DNA of 64,000 nucleotides from positions 1,488,001 to 1,552,000 of the forward strand of contig NZ_CP061274.1 in assembly GCF_014775655.1 (NCBI RefSeq), written 5' to 3'. Position numbers and translations under genes: made by a program. How positions within the stretch are numbered: position 1 is the stretch's first letter; each line of letters starts with the position of its first letter. The notes under the pieces were generated by a model, which ran no database searches, had not been told where the DNA came from, and saw nothing but the letters and a program-made list of their open reading frames with translations. Of the stretch, positions 60,078 through 64,000 are shown in pieces. Source of the DNA: Clavibacter zhangzhiyongii. Lineage in GTDB: Bacteria; Actinomycetota; Actinomycetes; Actinomycetales; Microbacteriaceae.

Positions 60078-61762
60078 ACCGCGTCGACGTCCTCCGCCTC
60101 GCGCAGCCGCCCGTCCGTCGTGCGCTGCCCGGCCTCCTCGCCGGGCTCGCCAGCGCGATCGGCGCGGTGGCGCTCCTCGCGACCTCGGCGTGGCTGATCA
60201 CGCGCGCGGCCGAGCAGCCGCCCATCCTCTTCCTCGGCATGGCCATCGTCGGCGTGCGCGCCTTCGCGCTCGGCCGCGCGGGGTTCCGGTACCTCGAGCG
60301 GATCCTCAGCCACGACGCAGCATTCCGCGCCCTCGCGACGCTCCGGGCCGGCGTCTTCGAGCGGCTGCTGCCCTTCGCGCCCGCGGGCCTCCGCGACACG
60401 CGTCGCGGCGACCTCCTCTCCCGCCTCGTCGGCGACGTCGACCGGCTGCAGGACCTGCCGCTCCGCGTCGTCCAGCCGCTCGCCGTGTCGGTGCTCGTGC
60501 AGGCGGCCAGCGTCGCCGTGGTCGGGGCCGTGCTGCCGGCGGCCGGGATCGCGCTGCTGGTCGTCCTGGCGTCCGCGCTCGCCGTCGGCGTCGGCACGAC
60601 CACGGCGCTCGCCGGGCGGGCCGAGACGCGGATCGCGCCGTCGAAGGCGGCGCTGCAGGACCGGGTGCTCGACGCGGTGGGCGGGCTCGACGTGCTCGCC
60701 GCGTTCGGCGCCGTGGATGCGCGCCTCGCCGACCTCGACCGGGCCGCCGACGAGCTGCGACGCGCGGAGCTGCGGAGCGCGGCCGCCGCGGGCGCCACCA
60801 CGGGCGTGGTGCTCGTCGGAACGGGCGCCGTCGCGGGATGGACCGTGCTGCAGGGCGTGCCGGGGCTCGCGTCCGGCGCGCTGGATCCGGCCTGGCTCGC
60901 GCTCGCGGCGCTCGTGCCGCTCGCGCTGGTGGAGTCGGCCGTCGCCGTGCCGCTCGCGGTGCAGGCGTGGCGGCGCGTGCGCACCAGCGCCGACCGCGTG
61001 GCGGGCGCGGTGCCGGCGGAGGTGCCCGTGGAGATCCCGCGGGAGCCGGGCGGCGCGGCGACCGACGCACCGGAGGAGGCCGCGCCGGCGCGCGGCGCGA
61101 CCCTCGAGGTCCGCGACCTGGTCACCCGCTGGCCGGGCGCCGCGCACGACGCCCTGGAGCCCGTGTCGCTCGTGCTGCGGCCGGGGGAGACGGTCGTGGT
61201 GCGCGGGGCGAGCGGATCCGGCAAGTCGTCGCTCGCCTCCGCCCTCGTGCGCTTCCTCGAATCGCACGGCACCTACGAGATCGACGGGGTCGACGCCCGC
61301 GCGATGGCCCCCTCGGCGGTGCGCCGGGTCGTCGGCCTCTGCGAGCAGGCGCCGCACCTGTTCGACGCGAGCATCCGGCAGAACCTCCTCTTCGCCCGCG
61401 AGGACGCGACCGACGACGACCTCCTCGGCGTGCTCGACCGGGTCGGGCTCGCGGGGTGGACGGCCGAGCGCGGCGGCCTGGACGCGCGCGTCGGCGACCG
61501 CGGCGGCCTCGTCTCGGGCGGCCAGGCGCAGCGGATCGCCCTCGCCCGCGCGCTGCTCGCCGACTTCCCGGTGCTCGTGCTCGACGAGCCCACCGCCGAC
61601 GTGGACGCCGACCGCGCGGGGGCCGTGCTCCGGGACGTGCTCGCCGCCGCGCGGGATCGCGGCCGCGGGGTGCTGCTGCTGACGCACACGGACGTGCCGG
61701 CGGAGCTGGTCGACCGGACGGTGCGGATGACGCCGGAGGAGGGCGGGCGCATGGCGGGGTGA
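60074..61762 (+). CDS. cydC: CydC, ABC exporter subunit for cytochrome bd assembly
   Basis: A 562-residue partner of CydD. Helical domain with ATSAWLITRAAEQPPILFLGMAIVGVRAFALGRAGFRYLERILSHDAAFRAL, which is the CydC signature, followed by the ATPase: Walker A GASGSGKSSLASALVRF, GLVSGGQAQRIALARALL, Walker B VLVLDEPTADVD and a TH D-loop His. CydD and CydC are separate here, whereas some actinobacteria fuse them. The GTG overlaps the cydD stop (60074-60077). Last gene of the operon, convergent with pabC 37 bases away. Confidence 0.93.
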   Translation: MNRVDVLRLAQPPVRRALPGLLAGLASAIGAVALLATSAWLITRAAEQPPILFLGMAIVGVRAFALGRAGFRYLERILSHDAAFRALATLRAGVFERLLPFAPAGLRDTRRGDLLSRLVGDVDRLQDLPLRVVQPLAVSVLVQAASVAVVGAVLPAAGIALLVVLASALAVGVGTTTALAGRAETRIAPSKAALQDRVLDAVGGLDVLAAFGAVDARLADLDRAADELRRAELRSAAAAGATTGVVLVGTGAVAGWTVLQGVPGLASGALDPAWLALAALVPLALVESAVAVPLAVQAWRRVRTSADRVAGAVPAEVPVEIPREPGGAATDAPEEAAPARGATLEVRDLVTRWPGAAHDALEPVSLVLRPGETVVVRGASGSGKSSLASALVRFLESHGTYEIDGVDARAMAPSAVRRVVGLCEQAPHLFDASIRQNLLFAREDATDDDLLGVLDRVGLAGWTAERGGLDARVGDRGGLVSGGQAQRIALARALLADFPVLVLDEPTADVDADRAGAVLRDVLAAARDRGRGVLLLTHTDVPAELVDRTVRMTPEEGGRMAG

Positions 61763-61799
61763 CCGCCGGGGCAGCGGGTGCGCGGAGGCGCGGCGCGCG

Positions 61800-62618
61800 T
61801 CAGCCCGCGGGCAGCTCGCGGCGGAGCGCGTCGAGCCGTGACCGCCAGGCGCGCACCCGGCCGGGCTCGGCGGCGACCGACGGACCGCCGATCCACTCGC
61901 GCACCAGCCGGATCCCGTGCAGCGCGCTCACGGCCCAGACCTCGTGGCCGTTGAGGTCGGCGGGCCGCACGCGGTCGTGCAGCACGTCGATCCCGAGGGC
62001 CGTCGCGAGCGCGACGACGCTGCGCTCGGTGACGCTCGGGATCCGCGGCACGTCGCCCTCGACCACCGCCAGCGCGTCGCCGTGCCACCAGACGATCGCG
62101 CTGTAGGCGCCCTCGACGATCGTGCCGTCGGCGGCGAGGATCACCGCCTCGCCTGCGCCGTGCCGCGCCGCGCGGCTGCGGAGCGCGCCGAGCGCGTGCA
62201 GGTCGGGGCCCTTCACGCGGGGCATCGTGCGCGGATCCGGCCCGTCGTGGTCGCGGAGCACGACCGTCGCCGTGCGCTCCGGCGCGGGCCGCAGGAGCAG
62301 GCGGGCGACGTCGCCGTCCGGTCCGCGCAGCGCCTCGACCCGCGGGAACCAGGCGCCCGCGCGCGGCAGGGCGGCCACCGCGGCGTCGAGGAAGGCGGCG
62401 GGATCCGGGACCGCGGCGCCCTGCAGCCGCAGCGACGCGAGGAAGCGCTGCCAGTGCACGTCGAGGGCGAGGACGCGCCCCTCGTCGACGAGGAACGAGT
62501 CGGCCGCGAGGACGCGGTGGCCGACCGGACGCGCGACCTCGGCTCCTCCACCGGCGGGATCCGCGGGATCCGTCGCCCAGCCCGCGGGCGTCCACCGGAG
62601 GATCGTGTCGGAACTCAT
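61800..62618 (-). CDS. pabC: Aminodeoxychorismate lyase / class IV PLP enzyme
   Basis: A 272-residue fold type IV PLP protein. The catalytic Lys136 is in TMPRVKGPDLHALGALRSRA, and the cofactor loop reads ADGTIVEGAYSAIVWW, where other PabC have EGTTSNIF; the late VTERSVVALATALGIDV aligns with the family. Divergent transcription from pabB 53 bases away supports a role in 4-aminobenzoate for folate. A branched-chain or D-amino-acid aminotransferase is a less likely alternative. The ATG is preceded by TAGCCT seven bases upstream, a leaderless-type promoter. Confidence 0.82.
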   Translation of the reverse strand: MSSDTILRWTPAGWATDPADPAGGGAEVARPVGHRVLAADSFLVDEGRVLALDVHWQRFLASLRLQGAAVPDPAAFLDAAVAALPRAGAWFPRVEALRGPDGDVARLLLRPAPERTATVVLRDHDGPDPRTMPRVKGPDLHALGALRSRAARHGAGEAVILAADGTIVEGAYSAIVWWHGDALAVVEGDVPRIPSVTERSVVALATALGIDVLHDRVRPADLNGHEVWAVSALHGIRLVREWIGGPSVAAEPGRVRAWRSRLDALRRELPAG

Positions 62619-62625
62619 ACCCTTG

Positions 62626-62631
62626 AGGCTA
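62626..62631 (-). promoter_or_regulatory. -10 element (TAGCCT) of pabC, leaderless type
   Basis: TAGCCT on the minus strand ends seven bases before the ATG at 62618. Confidence 0.45.
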
Positions 62632-62671
62632 GGCGGCCGCCGGGTGCGCTCACGACCCGGGGAGGCCGCGC

Positions 62672-64000
62672 ATGCAGCAGGGCGATCCGCGCGCGCCGCG
62701 GCCGGTCGCGGGCCGCCGCCTCGACGCCTGGCACGAGCCCGAGCACGCGTTCCTCGCGCTGCACGCCGCCGCGTCCGCCGGCGACGTCGCCTGGCTCGAC
62801 GACTCGGCGGGGGAGGGCTGGAGCTACCTCGCCGCCTCCGCCGGCACCGTCGACGCGTGGCCGCACGGCCTCTTCGCGGGGCTCGCGGAGCTGCTGCCCG
62901 CGTCGCCCGGCGCGCGCCACGACACACCGCAGGACGCCCCCGGCCTGCCGGAGGGCCTCGCGTTCCGGCTCGGCGTCGTCGGCTGGATCCCGTACGACGC
63001 GTGGCCGGAGACCGTCCCGCTGCACCATGCGCCGGCCGCCGACCCCGCCGATCCCGCGGCAGCCGTCCCGCCCGCCTTCCTCCGCGTCGAGCGCCTCCTC
63101 GCCTTCGACCACGCGGCGCGGGAGGTCTGGGCGGTCGCCCGCGCGGGGGATCCGTGGCCGGGCACCGTGGAGGACGCGCTGGCGGCCGCGCGGCCCGGCG
63201 TGCCGTCGGCCGAGGACACCGCCGGGGACGCCGCCCCCGCCTGGCGCCACGACGACGACGCCTACCTCGCCCTCATCCGCTCCTGCCAGGAGTCCATCCG
63301 CCGCGGCGACGCCTACCAGCTCTGCCTCACCAACGCCGCGCACGTGCCGGGCGCCGTCGACCCGGTCCGCGTGCACCTCGCGCTCCGGGCCCTCAGCCCC
63401 ACGCACCACGGCGGCTTCCTCCGCGTCGGCGGCACGGTGCTCGTCAGCGCGTCACCGGAGCGCTTCGTGGAGGTCGACGGGCACGGCACGCTGCGGACGC
63501 TCCCCATCAAGGGGACGCGGCCGCGCCACGCGGATCCCGCCGCCGACGAGCTCGCCCGCGCCGAGCTCCTCGCGAGCGACAAGGAGCGCGCCGAGAACGT
63601 CATGATCGTCGACCTCATGCGCAACGACCTCAGCCGCGTGTGCGTGCTCGGCTCGGTGCGCGTCACGAGCCTGTTCCAGGTGGAGGCGTACGCGCAGGTG
63701 CACCAGCTCGTGAGCCGCGTCGAGGGCGAGCTCGCGCCGGGCGTCTCGGCCGTCGACGCGGTGCGGGCGCTCTTCCCGGCGGGATCCATGACGGGTGCCC
63801 CGAAGTCCGCCGCGGTGGGCATCCTCCAGGCCCTCGAGCGCGGGCCCCGCGGCGTCTACGCGGGCGCGTTCGGCTGGTTCGGCGACGACGGCCGGGCCGA
63901 CCTCGCCATGGTGATCCGCTCGGTGGTCGTCGCGGACGGCCGGGCGACCGTGGGCGCGGGCGGCGGCATCACGGCGCTCTCGGTGCCGGAGGAGGAGCTC
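62672..64000 (+). CDS. pabB: Aminodeoxychorismate synthase component I (cut by window end)
   Basis: The first 443 residues of a chorismate-binding enzyme that aminates chorismate to 4-amino-4-deoxychorismate. Diagnostic motifs are RRGDAYQLCLTNAA, VSASPERFVEVDG, LPIKGTRPRHADP, KERAENVMIVDLMRNDLSRVC, ALFPAGSMTGAPKSAAV and GAFGWFGDDG. PIKGT with Lys distinguishes PabB from anthranilate synthase TrpE, which has PIAGT. GGGGAGG at 62658-62664 precedes the ATG. The frame has no stop in the window, so the gene continues; nothing of the PabA glutaminase is visible in this part. Confidence 0.92.
   Translation, partial: MQQGDPRAPRPVAGRRLDAWHEPEHAFLALHAAASAGDVAWLDDSAGEGWSYLAASAGTVDAWPHGLFAGLAELLPASPGARHDTPQDAPGLPEGLAFRLGVVGWIPYDAWPETVPLHHAPAADPADPAAAVPPAFLRVERLLAFDHAAREVWAVARAGDPWPGTVEDALAAARPGVPSAEDTAGDAAPAWRHDDDAYLALIRSCQESIRRGDAYQLCLTNAAHVPGAVDPVRVHLALRALSPTHHGGFLRVGGTVLVSASPERFVEVDGHGTLRTLPIKGTRPRHADPAADELARAELLASDKERAENVMIVDLMRNDLSRVCVLGSVRVTSLFQVEAYAQVHQLVSRVEGELAPGVSAVDAVRALFPAGSMTGAPKSAAVGILQALERGPRGVYAGAFGWFGDDGRADLAMVIRSVVVADGRATVGAGGGITALSVPEEEL

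Overview
The window is very GC-rich (about 73% by eye), densely coded actinobacterial chromosome, with GTG starts and 4-base ATGA/GTGA stop-start overlaps throughout. Gene content and order (VKOR - RNase E/G - L21 - L27 - Obg - ProB - ProA - NadD - RsfS, a srsABC-like phenolic lipid cluster, cydABDC) point to Microbacteriaceae, most likely Clavibacter; that is an inference from memory of the family, not a search. I see no insertion sequence, prophage, integrase, CRISPR array or rRNA. There is one tRNA, Ala(GGC).

Layout. 1-12.8 kb: the end of ndk, a VKOR-type disulfide enzyme, a large RNase E/G, a DUF4031 gene, then a co-directional housekeeping run (rplU, rpmA, obgE, proB, proA, a small membrane protein, nadD, a disordered membrane-anchored protein, rsfS, a zf-TFIIB protein). 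12.8-16.2 kb: tRNA-Ala, a small unknown gene, a Vms1/eRF1-like (Rv2629-type) protein facing a palindrome-rich intergenic region, a small membrane protein and an SGNH lipoprotein. 16.2-20.5 kb: a complete fructose PTS operon (DeoR regulator, 1-phosphofructokinase, EIIABC, HPr). 20.5-34.3 kb: an unusual SDR with a Cys4 knuckle, a Ski2-like helicase with a DUF3516-type tail, a second SDR, HisC, two alpha/beta hydrolases, an MFS pump, a quinone oxidoreductase, YceI, another hydrolase and a FUSC protein. 34.3-42.7 kb: error-prone polymerase DnaE2, a divergent glucose-6-phosphate dehydrogenase homologue, dienelactone hydrolase, LCP protein, PnuC, and a DUF6504 gene. dnaE2 and the DUF6504 gene carry the same SOS box just downstream of the same -10 element. 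42.8-49.2 kb: aldo/keto reductase, App1-like phosphatase, a degenerate SRAP protein and a glycine-betaine-type ABC importer. 49.3-54.8 kb: DUF3618 protein, then type III polyketide synthase, methyltransferase and FAD monooxygenase, with a UbiA prenyltransferase and an acetyltransferase on the opposite strand. 55-61.8 kb: an unknown gene and the cytochrome bd operon cydABDC, preceded by an unannotated 44-codon proline-rich upstream ORF that overlaps cydA by GTGA. 61.8-64 kb: divergent pabC and pabB; pabB runs off the end.

Themes. (i) Many solitary or first genes have a TANNNT -10 hexamer exactly 5-7 bases before the start codon, the signature of leaderless mRNAs. (ii) Convergent gene pairs are separated by long perfect hairpins, two of which share identical 17-base arms although 16 kb apart. 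(iii) Several proteins keep a family fold but lose catalytic residues (SRAP, G6PDH-like, Cys4-SDR). The strongest candidates for something undescribed are the cydA upstream ORF with its overlapping operator, the srsABC plus UbiA cluster, and the paired SOS promoters of dnaE2 and the DUF6504 gene.
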